Of a DNA stretch of 64,000 nucleotides, positions 46,401 to 61,400 are shown in pieces; position 1 is the first letter of the stretch, and every line of letters begins with the position of its first letter. The translations under genes and the position numbers were made by a program. Source of the DNA: Valencia hispanica (lineage: Eukaryota; Chordata; Actinopteri; Cyprinodontiformes; Valenciidae); contig OY747710.1 of assembly GCA_963556495.2 (NCBI GenBank), forward strand, positions 38,147,000-38,210,999, in the 5' to 3' direction. The notes beneath the pieces were generated by a model. The model was given only the letters and a program-made list of their open reading frames with translations. It made no database searches and was not told the origin of the DNA.

Positions 46401-49400
46401 GCAACCCGACACTAACGTCAAAAAGTCACCTGACAAAGGTCATAATGGAAGTGACAAAACTAGAGTCATAAAAGGTCTCTGCCTTATCCTGGTCTCCATT
46501 TGATGCCCAGCTGGAGAAATGCTGATGCAAAGTCTCTCTTAAATCATTTTGATGAAGATCTTGGATAAAAGGCAGAGAAAAAAATGTGTTGATGTTGTAA
46601 TGGATCTTCCAGTCAAAATTAGCACCAAAAAAAAAGAAAAAAACAGCATTCCATAGCTTTACTCTATTAGCTTTTGCTTCTTCCAGTCAGGGGACCCCTG
46701 TATATGGTCTCCATAAAGATGCATTTACCTCTATGTTGATCTGAAAGTCAATTTAAACTGACAGAAAGCATATTATTAAGCCTAAGGAAACCCCAAAAGC
46801 TTGCAATTCATTTGTATTATTCCCTATATGTATGCTTGACCGTTTCAGTCTCTAAAGCAAATACAATTAGGCAAAAACAAATGCTTGGCTTTCATGGTTC
46901 TATAATTGGCAAAAATAACTTTGGTTCGTTGGCGAGTTTTAAAAGACCCATTGATATAGCTGTCTAGTTAATACAGCCTTTTAACTATCTAACTTCTAAC
47001 TAATATATGATTTATATTCATAAAATATCTGCCTGATAAGGAATACATTTTATTATTACCATTTGAAGTTCAAAATCAGACGAATAACATCAGAGGTTGA
47101 ACAAAAACAGTCCCATAAGTCATATGACTGCGCTTGGATGTGTGCTAAAACACTTTCCCCAGTCAAGCGCAAGGCCAAGGAACGTTTTCTATAGACATGC
47201 TGGGTTTCGACCCATAACAAAAAGTGATCCGCTGTTTACTCTACAAACACCCAGAATGTATCCCTGCTGACGAGGCACTGACCTCTCTCACCACAAGGAC
47301 GTTCTTGCCTTGGGAAGGGCAAAGTACACAGTGTTGCTGGTCTACATGAGTCTAAGCAACCAGGAAAAATAGTGATGGGAAAAATGTCTCACAATCCTGT
47401 TATCTCTCTGTGTTTACCTTAGTCTCTGTTTAGCTGACGGTCTGTTGTGTTCAAGATGGGACATCTGACTCTTGTCACTTTCCTAGCAGGTAACCCAATC
47501 CAAGAAAGCATATATTACATATAACATAGGAGAATGCATTCAAATGTATTTATAGCAGGATAAAAACTGCATCCTGCCTGTTGCTAATAGAACATATGGA
47601 TAATTTAAAAAACCTAAATATTAAGAACTTTCAATAATTCTAATTTTAGAAAATAACATGCAATTTGTTTTACTTTTGTTCCAGTGCTGCTCTCCATTAT
47701 CATGGAAACTGAAGCAAGTAAGACCAAAACCCTTCCTTTTTTTCATTAGATAAGCTGATCTGGAAACTAATTTGTGGATAACCAAGTTCAGACTAGGACT
47801 GAGATGGTGCGAGATTTGCATTAGTGTAATAACCTTGCGTTAAAACAGACACGATATAATAGTTTTTATTGAAAATGGAAAAGCACTACCCCTGCTTTTC
47901 CATTTTAAATTATCACCCCATTGGTGGAGGAGCCGCCATTCCCAACCTGGGACCTTTGCTACATGTCTTCCTCCCATTTAAAAAAATCTATTGCAAATAA
48001 AGGATTCTAGTGCCAGAATAACCCTTTGAAAACTGTCAAAGCAGGAAAACATAGCATTACATCAATATCTATTTAAAATGTATAATAATGTTATCTCTAA
48101 CATTTATTTATAGTTTTTTTTATGCAATTTGATGTGAGAGAATCAAAACCAGAGTCTACTTAGCAGAATATGTTATCTTTTTGTTGTTCTATTGTTTATA
48201 GAGTAACATGAGTATAATAAGATAATTTTAATAGATTAGACAGACTATTTGCTCTGGTAACAAGCGTGCAGTAGATTTCAAGATTAAAAGAGGGTTACCT
48301 TAACTGTTTGCATTTTCCGCTACAGCAAATGTTTGCAAAACAGCTACAAGCACACCAGTAGTGGGCAGCAAAACGTGGGGTTGAGGGTTGCTGTGCCACT
48401 CTAGCCTCCAAACGTGTTGAGAAAACTTCAGAATTTATGACAGAAAATTTTAGCAGATTTGAAACTGGTACTTTTAAAAACGTCAGCATATACCTTGATG
48501 TCTGTAGCGGACCGATGGCTACATCAGAAGTCGATACTGCAAATAATGGACTACTGAGGGGATTACAAAATCCCTATTTTCTATTTGACAGTGTTACACT
48601 ATGTGGCAATTTATCACAGATTTTGAGTTCTTCCTATTGAAAATAATTCAATGTAACTAAATGGGTTTTCTTTCCTCTCTTTTCTATGTATCTCACTGCT
48701 CTTGTCTTCAGATCCATTTGTTTACAGTAAGTGCGAACACTCATACTACCTTTTTTCCCCCTTATACTGTACACTAAAATATATGACATATTTTCACAAA
48801 TGAATTAAACATTAGCTTAACGTGAACTCCAAATACATACTGCAGATCACTAAAGGCAAACGTGTAGGGACATTTTTTAACAGCTTTGATTCAAAATGTG
48901 AAATTCGACTGGATATCCAACAAAAAGCTTGTTGTGTCTGCTTGGTTATCTGACAGATTATGAAAGTCTAAGAATTGGAGGCCTCGTCTTTGCCTGCTTG
49001 TTGGTAGCAGGAGGAGTCGGCCTTATCTTCTGTAAGTGCTCCAGTCACAAAAAACAAAAAAAGCTTCTAGCTTTTCAGAATGATTGTTCTAAATCGCTCA
49101 TATGTGTAAATCATCTAAAAAAAATTATTGTTTTTCCATCCTAGATAAACAGTGTGCCAAGATATCCAGGTGAGACACTGTTTCTACTAATCAGGAGTTT
49201 GTCTGAATTTGCTCTCAACATTGCATCTTTCTTTACAAACTGCCTCGTTAACTGCTGCCACTCCCTTCTCTCTCCTTACCCAGTCGAAAAAGGGATAATG
49301 ACAGTGATATCTGATCTGGCTCCCCGACAAACCGGTTTCGGTGAGGAAGAGGAGCTTGTGGAGAGAATGGGTGCATGGTGGGACATTAGGAGGAAGCACA

Positions 49401-52400
49401 TCTGCTCAGAAGATCAGGCTTTACCTGTACAGACATAAAAACAAAACAGCAAATCCCACATTATATTTCTAAAACAACAGCATCAGTAGGCACCATTATA
49501 ATGTCATACTTGTTTAATCTAAACATCCTATGTAACGTATCCCCCCCCCCCCCATAGCATGCCTTTATTTTGTCCAAATCTGTCCTTAAATTTCTATATA
49601 TTACTATTTCCACTGTCTGTATATATAGATTGGTTAAAGTATTTGCCTTTCTAAAGGGTGAATAGAAATGTTGATATAAAGAAGATTATGTAGGCTAACC
49701 ATAACCTTTATGAAATGGTGTCAAATGCAATTAGTGATGTGTGATTAAATATAGATACATTTATAGTAATATTTGCCCTACCATTTAGAGAAATAAAGTA
49801 AGTAAATGCCACCAACTTAAATGCAAGTCGAAATTCTAATAAATGTCACTATTTTAAAAGTTAACATGTGCCAGTGTGTGTTTTTTTCAACGGCTTGTTC
49901 TATGTAAATCTAGACTTTATAAACTTTAAGCAAATAAGCGTGAATGGTAAAACTCAACTTAGCATTTGTATATATCGGACGTTTTTTTTTTTTTTCTCAC
50001 GACGCCCTGAGCTGACTCGGGATCAGCTCTCCCACCCACAAACTGCTGCCCGGAGACTCGTTCTGAAGGAAGCAGAAACCGACCCGCGATCAGAAACTGT
50101 TCCACAAAGCTTTGAACACGGCTCCCCCTTCTTCTTCTTCTTCTTCTGTCTTTTTTTTTTCTTTATAAAAAGCCCCAGCCAACCTGTTGAGTGTCAGAGG
50201 GAAGTGCTGAAGGCTGGGTGTGGGCACGCACAGTGGAGAGAGGACGACAGTCACGCATAGATATCCGCCCGCTCGCGCTTTCTGCTGCTGAATTTCACGA
50301 GTTTCACAAGGTAAGTTTGGACCCCTCCCCCCCAAAAAAGGATATCTTAGCCTGAAATGTTTTCATTACGTTACCCGTATTGGCGTCGTTCCTTTTGAAA
50401 AATTGATATTTTCCCTAATTTTGGGGAAACTTAAAAGGTAGAAATGCGTGTTAAGGCTTTTTTTTTTCAACATAAGTGCGCGGAAATACCCCCCACCCTC
50501 CCGTCCCTAAAAAAAACTTGACAAAGCACAGCCACAACAAATACATTCGTATGACGTGATTCGGTCGGTCGTTAGTCAAGACTACTAAAACGCGTGGTGA
50601 TATATTTCCAGCTCCAGTGTGTAATTATTAGAGACATAATTCAAAGCGAAATCTAGTGTAAGGTAGCCTACTCTTTATACCTTCTGTCCCGTTCATGATT
50701 TCCATCGAGACCACCAGTACAGGCGCACGCCTGAGCAGGGGCGGTTCTTGGATGAATAGCGCCCCGGGCAACCCTTTGGTCTGTGCCTGTGCCCTTTTTT
50801 TTCTTTTCTTTTCTTTTTTTTCTTGTCTGTTTTCGTGAATAGAGTAAAAGTTCCACAAATCCAAACTTTTGTTTATAAAGAATCTGTAATTAGTATAGAA
50901 TAATAAATTCTAGGTTTGCATTTTCTATATTTTACAGTTGGCATACTTGTTTCAATCTAAATGGGTTTTAATGCCAAAAACTCCTACAAGCAGTCCCCCT
51001 TATCTACAGAGGAATAACTGCAGCCTAAATTCCATAAAAAGTTCCAAAAGACACTGTAATATAGTGGCAAATATGAATCAATGAATCAAATACCAACTTC
51101 AGCATCATCAGGTACCTGTGGTGAATTTTATTACAGCACTTCCAATGTAACAACCCCCCACCCAAACGTCTCTTCACTAAACATGTAAGTAGAGACCCAC
51201 TGAGGGTGTAACTGACATAGTTTTATTGATGTTTTTGAGTGCTCCTGCCGCCCGCTGATGAATGCCGTCCTGGGCATTGAGCCATATAGCTCCTGTAAAA
51301 ACAAAAAAACACTGTTGTGCTTTGCAAGTGATTTGTTTGTCTCTGTTATTCTGGTTAAATCTCAATAGTCGACACAAAGTCTTTTCCCAGTGAGAATTTG
51401 TTGTTATGTCTGGTATTTATCCACATAAAAGGCTAATTGAGATTAAATTGATCATATTTTAAGTTTTAAAAAATCTTAGACCCCCTGCTTTGTGTGTGTT
51501 GCTGTTAAAGGCTCACAAGAGGCACACAGATCCAGCTGGCATCAATCACTATTATGGTGGAGTTTTGACTAAATCTGACAAAGATTTGGGGCTTATTATG
51601 TTAGGTCTAATTTAAAAGGACTTATACTCCATGGGTTTGAGCCAGAGGTTGACTTTGTTGACCACTTAAAGCCAGGATGGACATTTCTGTAGATAACAAA
51701 GCTGGAGTAAACTGTGATGAAGACAGCCGTCCTCTTTAGAGCTTTATCCAAATCTGGTTCCAGTCTATCCCATATTTTCCCGTCTGTTTTGTTTTTCTAT
51801 CTATTTTCATTCACACTTTGCTATAGCTGTACACAATAAAAACAAACTGCTTTGAGTGAAGAATTTGATTAACAACACAAACAAAGAGGAAAATGACATA
51901 ACCCTGTTTTGAGAAGGGAAAATGTTGACCTTGACTATATAGAAATGTAAAGCAAAGTAGCAAAACAAATAAAAAAACTGACCGTGACATCAGGCTTTTT
52001 CTATAAATGACGAACTGTAGTCTACCCACTGTTGGTTTGATTTCACACACAAAAACCTCCTAACTAGTTGTGTTAAATGCACTCCTGTTTCAATCCCAAT
52101 AGATTAACAACTGTTCTGAAATAAAATAAATGTAACAGTTAAAAAGTGTGATTGCAAATCCATCCATTTTCTGTGCCTGTCGGGGGGGATTGGTGCCTAT
52201 CTCCAGCAGGTGATAGCAAATCATTCGATACAATTCATTTGGAAACATTTCATTCCTAAACCCGATGAAGCTCTACATTTGTGGCCATGAAGTTGCTTGG
52301 TTTCTCAAGCATATAGTGCGGCATGGTGTGTATGCACGTGTGAGAGACAGAAGGCCAGCTGATAAGAGCAATGGTGACTACTGTTTGCCAAGTGTCACAA

Positions 52401-55400
52401 GGACAGCCTGGGAATAGGACAAGGGGAAAGGAGCGGTTGGTGAAGCTGTTGTAGAAAATTGTAACAGTTCCTCCTAGAATCTTGGAACGATTATGAACCG
52501 ATCAGGATGTCATCTGCACATTGGCACAGTCTTTGAACACCAATGGAAGTTAGAGGGAAACTAGGCTTACTAAAAGCTATCAGGTAGGCACTGACATGTA
52601 TTTTGTCAGTGCCTAACTGTGAGCCATGCCTGCTGATACAGACTGTGCACGTGTAAAGAAAGAAATAAAAAAAATAGCCAAGCAAATTAGTCAGTTTGAG
52701 CCAAAAATTAAATATTTGATCCTAAACATGCTTCAAACCAAGTTGTTTGCAGCTCTTACCCAATAACGTTGCTAATTGCTCAAATGCGGATTATGATTAG
52801 CTGAAAATGTGTAAAATAGGAAGGAATGCTTGAGATTATAGAAAAGTTCATTTTGCGTTTATGAATAAAACTTCCAGCTGATTTTACTGTGGGAGCAGAG
52901 TGAACAGCAGGAAGAACACGGTGGGGTTGGGCATTTTGAACGAGGTGATAGAGGTTTTTATTCTCTCACAGATGAGACAGACTTAGCTCTCCGTCTTCAC
53001 CTCGTCTCATGTTGTCACAGGTTTCAGGGAAAACAACAGGAGGAACTGAGAGAAACACTTTGGCTTCTGGAGGAGAGGAACAATGTTTCCACGCGTCACT
53101 TTGCAGGCTCACGAACACAGATATAGAAACCTCAACAAGGAGGCATTGATTTTATATCAGCAACATGGCTGTGACCTTCACTGCTTTCACCGTTTGACCT
53201 CAGAGCTTCGAAGCACCGCCCTGAAGAGCCACAGCTAATCCTTTCAAATTTACCAACCATAAACGTTCATGGATAATGTTTTTAGTTCTGTAACTATTGG
53301 TTCAAATCTTAGTAAGTAATTTTCTTTCTCTTTTAGGGGCTCGTTGAATAGAATTATACAAACGTACTGCATCCCTTCATTTTGTGAATGTGGCGGCAGA
53401 GCGAGGCACATCGAGTCTGTTGTTAGCGCTTGTGGTTTCCATGTGTGACTCATGGTTGGAGTATGCTGCGCTCCCTCGTGCTTTCTGTCCGTGTCCCTCC
53501 TCTTTCCCTCATTTTCCCAACCTCACTCTCCCTCATCTTCCTGCCTCTCTCCTTCCCTGAGGCCTAAATTCCACTCTCCCGTACACTCCCTCTCTTGTTC
53601 CCTCTTGTTTCGAAATGTTAAGCCTCGCTAGGATCTTTTCGGGATTTTTTTGGCACCCCCTCCATTGAGTCAGGCTTTTTCCTTCCTCTCTCTGCTCTGC
53701 TTTTTTTTAGTTTGTTTGTTGTTGGAAACTCATCTTTGGTCAGTATAGATTAGCTGGTATCTAGGAGCCAAGGTCGTAAGTTTGACCTGTCTCCAAAACA
53801 TTGAGCTCATCCGTTTTCACTGTGAACTCCCTAATTCCAGAGTAAATTGATTTTGTTCTCTCACGCCAATGATTAATGACAACTTCATCATCAAAGAACT
53901 CCAGGAGGGCTCGGCAGTGGTCAGTGTGTTCAGGCTACAACACAAATGTCCTTGTATGTGTGTGTGCATTTCCTGGGGGATGTGTTACACACTGGAATGC
54001 ACTCATGCTAAGTTAGGCGTAAAGAAACGCCCCTGAAAATAGACAGCTGCCTTTGTAGTGCAGGAACACAAACACACACATGTCTGGCTGTTCAACACGT
54101 GGTCGTTCAAGTTGAAAAAATCCTTCCAAGCTGGACGTACATGCTGACCACACATCAGATGTATTAGCACACATACCGCGTGTTATGAGAATGACAATAG
54201 GACATTTAGGCAATTCGTACTCCCATTTTGTTCCCCTTGTGAAGTCATTTTATTTATTCCTACTTCCATTTCATGACCGCTTACACAACTACAAATCAGC
54301 TTAGCTTACTTTGTAGTTGAGTTTTTTCTAAATAAATTATGGAGATAATAAATAGATAAATCTGACATTTGTTACATTAAAGCTACATTGTGTAAGAACT
54401 TCTTCCATCTAGCGGTGAAACAACCAACTGAATATCACGTTCTAGCCCCACCTCCCACCCCCCCATTAGGAGCGCGTTTTAACTCCTACGGTGACCGTTT
54501 CACGGCAAGGTTAACATGGCTTCCAGTACTACGACTTCGTCCAGTGTTCCTTCCAGTGGTGAGGTTAGATTAGAAAACTACATTGCATTTAGTTATATAG
54601 TCAGACGTCTGCCGCGTCGCGAGTAGACAATCTCCCTCTGGCATTCGTCACGGTGCAACTGAGTGTAGCCAAAGCGCGAAAGGCGGAGCTAGAATTTCCA
54701 GGAATGTCCCTCGTTGGCGATTGTTTTTCAAAGATGGAGGCTCAACATGGATTCACCCATTCGAGCGACTCGCGCGTATGTATTCTGAATAGCAGATTCT
54801 ACACTTACGATAATACTTTCATTAGTAGGTGGAAGTAATTACACATGAATGAGCACATATTTTTGAAAGAAGAAAGGGGTTTTTGCTAAGAATTAACTAA
54901 AAAAAATAAACAATTTAGTTTAAAGTGTTCCGTGTTATCTTCTCAACGCCCTAATTGTTGTTTTTGTTCAGTTCTTATTCTAGATCAGACCAGTTGACTG
55001 CTATTAAATTTGAATTATGAGACTTGATCAAAGCATTATAAATTAGAGTAACTATAAGCATAGAGAATGACTTTAAATAATCAGTTGTAAAGATGGGCAT
55101 GAAACATCCCAAAAGCAGGTTGGTAGATGTGATTGGTGTGATACGTTCCACGGCAGAGGATTCGTTTACTGGTGCAAAATGCCCAGAAATGCAAAAGTAG
55201 AAATGGCAAAGAGTCATACCTTACTATTTTTAGCCATTTTTTATCCGACCTTTCGGGTATGACATAGGAGCGTGGACTGCAGGAATCTGGGAACTGAACA
55301 TTTGCCAATTTATACCTACCTCACTGACATTGCATACCTCCTGGGCTTCTTTTACCCGCACTCAGTATATGAAGGGGTTCCCTTTTGTCGGACTTAGTCA

Positions 55401-58400
55401 CTTTTTGCTTATAATTTATTTATTCTAAATTTTAAAATGACAATGTCTTTTATTATCATCCATATTCATGAATATTTTTCTCCATAATTAACCTAAATCT
55501 CCAAACCAAAGAAACAGAAGTAGGCCTACACGCAACGGTAGAAAATTATGATTTGTTTAAAGGCACAAAATGAAGCCAGGAGACAGGAGTGAAGGAGTGA
55601 TTTGGAGTTTTTTTTTTTTTTTTACAGGTATATTTTATATTTACACAAATGTGGAAATATTTTTGCCTTTGAAACCTTACTTAATGTCCGGTGAATTCAC
55701 CCCCATGCTGGAGATATACCACAGAGTTTTGTGTTGGCTGTAAACAAACAAGAAAAACAAGATTCATTCTGTGGTCTTAAGCTTTTAGAGGTTTACATAA
55801 AGCCAGTGATACTGTGAGCAAGCCAGGCCCAGACCTACCCCTAATGCCCTCACCGCAGCTGTAGGCGCCAACAGCTGTTCTGTCAAGGCTGTTTTATTGC
55901 TACCCAATAGTGTGGACGGGAACCACCTTATCATGTCTGTAGCCTACAGCTAGAACCAACAACCAGATAAATGGTAATGTTCCACTTAGCTGTCTTATAA
56001 ACTCAGCAAAAAAAGAAACGTCCTCTAACTTTCAACTGTTTTTACTTTCAGTAAACTTAATGTGTGTAAATATTTGTACGAACACTAAAAGAGTCAACAC
56101 CATAAGACATAAACTAAAAATGTTTCACAGACATGTGACTAACAGAAATAGAATAATGTGTCCTTTAATGAAGGGAGGCTCAAAATCAAAAGTACCAGTC
56201 AGTATCTGGTGTGGCCACCAGCTGCTTGAAGTACTGCAGTGCATCTCCTCCTCATGGACTGCACCAGATTTGTCAGTTCTTGCTGTGAGATGTTACCCCA
56301 CTCTTCCACCAAGGCACCAAGTTCCTGGACATTTCTGGGGGGAATGGCCCTAGCCCTCACCCTGCGATCCAACAGGTCCCAGACGTGCTCAATGGGATTG
56401 AGATCCGGGCTCTTCGCTGGCCATGGCAGAACACTGACATTGCTGTCATGCAGAAACTCACGCACAGAACGAGCAGCATGGCTGGTGGCATTGTCCTGCT
56501 GGAGGATCATGTCCGGATGAGCATGCATAAAGGGTACCACATGAGGGAGGAGGATGTCTTCCCTGTACCGCAAGGCATTGAGATTGCCTGCAATGACAAC
56601 AAGCTCAGTCTCTACTGTTTGAAGAGAAAGTGTAGAAACCTTCCACCTACTGTGTTTTTGTTTTTTGTTTTATTCTGAGATGAGGATGATGATTGACATT
56701 AGTGAAACCCAGGCCCAACCAAACAATTAAATGGCTAATTATTCAACCACCTCTTAATGATGTAATTCATCAGTGTAATAATCAACTTTTTTTTATCAGT
56801 TTACAACTACATTACCCACAATGCACTCCATCTTTATTCCTTGCTTAAACTTATTGGAATACCTTAGAAGAGCTTGTCTGAATAATATCGTCAGTTCAAA
56901 GTAGTTCTAAAAGTCAACACAGAACCTTTATGAGCCCCTGTGAAGATAATCTATTAAAAATGTAATAATATCGTCAACAGCAGCCTTAGGAAGAACACCA
57001 GCTTTATGTTGGTAGACAATGTAAGTTTGTAAATCTTCCACAAGTTTCAGCACGTATACTATGCACAGGCAAGACAAGCTTGTTTATTTCAGTTTAAAAA
57101 TACCAGTTTTGCTTGCAGATTCGTGATTGCATAGCTGAGATACTACTAGATGGTTTGTGCAGCTTCACTAATGTCAGAGAGGAGAAGAAGAGGGAGTGGA
57201 TTACAGAAACTGATTATGGGCTCTAGAGCAGAAACCCTAGAAGCTTTGCCTCTGGGACTTTGTAATGTAACGGATAAATGGGTTAAAAAGTCTGAAGGGA
57301 GGGAGGGAGGGAGGGAGGGAGGGAAGGGATAAAAGGTGAAAGTGGAGGGATGTGGACAAGTGTTTTCTAGGAAAGGAGACAAGTGAAGGAAATGTTTGAA
57401 CAGACTGTAGTGCCAAAGGGAGGGAACAGAAGTTCATCCAAAGTAGAAAAGCAGTATGTTTCAGTGGTTTTAAACAAACAGGCAGTTCTTTCAGCTTTCA
57501 GATTAGGACAAAAAGAAGTAGGAGAGATATGTAAAGCAGGAAAGAAGGAGATTAAAAAAAAAAAAAGGAAAAGTACTGCTGCAAGAGCTGAAAACAAAAC
57601 CCAGTCAGAGATTGGCTGAGTAGGATGACAAAGCCAGAACAGAACAGTCTTTATTGCTGCAACAGGCGAGGCTGGAGTTGTCGCTCTGCGGGGAGGAATT
57701 CAGGCCTTGGGGTAAAACAAACCTCCCCTTAGATGAAGGCCATCAGCAGCAATTTAACAACATTCCTAATAAAGCCGTAAGGAGCACAAAACAAGATTTG
57801 GAGTTAATGTTGTTCGCATTCAGCATAGATGTGTCGAAAGGGTTTTAGTGTGAAAATGCGTTGCATTTCCCAGTAAATAAAAATCCCTAAAATGTGTGAT
57901 ATTTGAAATGTTGTAAAATTATGAAACTCCTGGAAGATGAATGCCTGCATACTTCCTTAGAGAGAAATTATACAAATGGAGAAAACAGTATATCTTCTCA
58001 GTTTCCTAAAAACAAGTGTTGCTGTTCTTTTCCTTCAAATGCTACTGATGCGACTCTCTGTTTGTAATAGTGGTTTTCTTTGGATTGGAGTTTTAATTTT
58101 AATGTCGGTGGACTCCTTTTTATTTGTCCTAGAAATCTGGGGTTGCATCAGAATGCCTGGCTGGCAGACCATAGAGGACAGGTACCGGGGACAAGATTTA
58201 CCCCACACAGCGTTCCTCAGTTGAGTGTACAATAGAACAAACTGTGTGGTAAGAATTTACCTCAAGGCTTTAAAGTTCTTTTCCTGGGTTGCTGCAGGTT
58301 TATGATAAACGCGTCATCTGTTTTGGGTTTCAAACAATTCCATTTTAGACTTTATTCCAGTAGGTATTTATCTCCGGTTTCTCTTGGAAACTTAAGTCTG

Positions 58401-61400
58401 GCCTCTATCTTTTTGTTAGAGCCCGCATTTGAAGGTCTTGGAAGACAAAAACTTCACAATATATCAAATTGCAATCGTTGCAAGGACTGCTTGGATGCAA
58501 AACTTGGTTGGATAATATAATTGAATTGCCATGCATTCCAATTCTACATAGTGGGGGGGGGGGGGGTGTTGCGATGACGGACAAGAAAGGAAAAAAAGAT
58601 TGAAAAAAAATGACTTAATCATAATCGATTAGCAGATGTATCGCAGGTGCATGGTTTCCTGAAATCATGCAGCTCTACTGAAGACTTCTTTTAGCATCTT
58701 GTGGCCGGCTTTTGAGGTGAACTTGCTTGCAGAGACAGACCTGGTCATGTCTACTGTCCTTATGAATGTCCTCCAAACAAAGTCAACTACATTCTTCTTT
58801 CTGCAGCCCTACAATAGCCAATTTGGTCTTTCTGTCGGGTTTATTCTCACTTCAACAGTCAGGACTATACAACACTAAGCGACTAGGGTAAACATCCTTA
58901 ATAATTGCTGAGTAATAATGTTCTCATCATGTGCACCGGATGCGACATGCTTGTTCATGGTTGTCCTGAATTTTTTCCTCTCCAGAAATGAAAAAATGTT
59001 TTGCATCAAGTTTTAAAAAGTCAATTTTTTCATACCATTTTTGAAAGATCACTAGAATCTCACAATATTGTTAAAATTGTTGAAAGTGTCCACACGTTTA
59101 AATATGTTACAACAACCACCTGGGGTTTAATAGGGTTTCCTAAGTTGTTCATATGTTTTATAGAGGATTTATGTGAAAGCACGGCATCTTTCTGACACGT
59201 ACCAACACAGCGCTCTAACTTTTCCAGGAAGTTGCTGGACTTTTATCTTTGCATGAACACAATGCCTCCACTGCTTGCCTCCCATGCTCCCCCTTTATAC
59301 AAACATTTGCTGTAGAATATGATCTTGTTTTTTCGGAGGTGGGGAGGAAACCGTTTCTCTCCTCTGCCTCACCTAACAGGCTCGTCTCCATGCTCCGTGC
59401 TGTTTGCTCTTCCTCGTTCTTCGTCTTCAGTCTCCTCCGTGTCTCTCCCCTCTCTGTCTTTCTCCGCTGGTCGCTGGCCAGCTTCCCATCCTCTGCATTC
59501 CCCCTGCGTCGCCTGGGGTTGCTGTGGGGAGGCACCAGGAGAGGAGCGCTCATCCTGTTGTTCTCTTTTACCCAAACCAGCAGCCAAGCAGAGAGAGACA
59601 CTGCTTTAATAATAGCCTTTTTTTCTCTGATCTCGTTAGGCTCGGCTTTGGTTTGTTTTGCACCTTCAAACCTTGACAAAGACATTTAATTAAAGTAGTG
59701 AGACAGTAGCTATCTTGGGGGGTTGTTCAGATAGTTCTTTAAATCCAGAACCCAGTCTGTTCAGCTTCAGAGTTCTGCCGTCCTAAGTGTTGCATTTTCA
59801 CAAACCTCTCTGGCATGTGACTGCGTGTGAATCTGGTCCCACATGAGTTTGCTCTTCCCTTTGATGCACCCAAAGCGGAAAAGTGCAGCAAGTGGAAAAT
59901 CACTGTTGCCTAAAAAGGTGTGTCACCTCGGTGTTCACATGGAGCCTCTGCTGGCGCTGCCTCAACATGGCAACCATCGCAGCAGCAAGCAACATGGGAT
60001 ATTTGGCACATTGGCTTTGATAATGTGTGGAATCTATATAAAGCAGCTGGAAGGGAGTTTATCAAGGAATATATAAAGAGTTTTTTCACCTCTTTGTCAT
60101 GTTACGAAGTGGATAGAAAATGATAAATGGTTTTCAAAGTGTGCAGTGTTTTTATGTTTAGCTCCCTATATAGCCTGATAAGCCTAAATAGAATTCACGG
60201 ACTGTTTGCCTTGAACAGTTATTTATCCCCCAGAAATACATTTGATGTTTTTTTTTAATTCACTATGTAAGACATTAAACATGCATCTCCCAAAAGAAAA
60301 TAAGATCACGTTTGAGCCGTGTCTTTTGTTCAGATTTGTGCAAACATCAGCATCTCGAAACTTGTTTATACTCTTCACAATAATGAACGGAAAGCCTTTA
60401 TTTGCATCACAGCAATTTATAATTGCTGACAAGGTTTTTGTATTTTTTACTAGTATTTTTTGAGGAGTCATTTTTTGCATTGAGCTCAGTTTTTGAGCTT
60501 TATAAGGCCTCCTTGTCCATGACCCTAACCGTTAGCTCTCCTCAGTGATGTTCCATCAAGCTAGGCCAATCTAAAAATGAAAATTTCAGTCAGAAGAAGC
60601 ATGCTGGTCAAATTAAATCTAAAAGAAGAAGAAAATCATTGTTGAAAAAAATCACAAACGCCATGGGCAGTTTGCCATAAGCAATGTAGGGAACAGATCA
60701 AACATGTGGAAGAAGATACCCTTGTCACCCTGTATCAATCTTACAGTGAAACGTGGTGGTGGCAGCATCATGCTGTGGGTATACTTTTCTTCTGCAGGGA
60801 TGGGAAACCTGGAAAAATAACATGTTGGAGCCTGCAACAGACTAGATACTGAAGTGGAAGTTCAACGTCAAGCAGGAAAATGACCATAAACATTCAGCCA
60901 GCAATTAAATAAAATAGTTTACATCAAAACCTATCACTGTGTTGAAATGGCACATTAAAATTTGGGCCTACAAAGTGGCAAAACTTGAAGTAGTTTGACG
61001 GGTGCGAATACTTTTGCAAGGCACCATACATTTTATTCATGTTACATGGATTTATAACGATCAGGCACTAGATCTGAGCATATCAGCAATTTTACGCCGA
61101 TGCACTGCAGAAAATAGGATTAAAATATTACTCCAGATCCAGAAAAGCTGTAAAAGCCTGAGGGCTGGATAATGGCATTCTGACAGACAGCTGCAGTGAA
61201 GCAAGAGCAAAGAAGATTAAAGTTCTGAAGCTTTAACATGGAAACCTTGTAATGCAGTTACCACAAGATTCTTAAGGCTTCATCAGAGTCCTTCATCCCT
61301 TTGTGACCATGAAAATCACCCTAAGTTTCCACCCATGTGGATAAACTGGATTGCTTTACTTGTGAGATTATTTTTGCTTCTCAGAACACCCGAAAAGGCC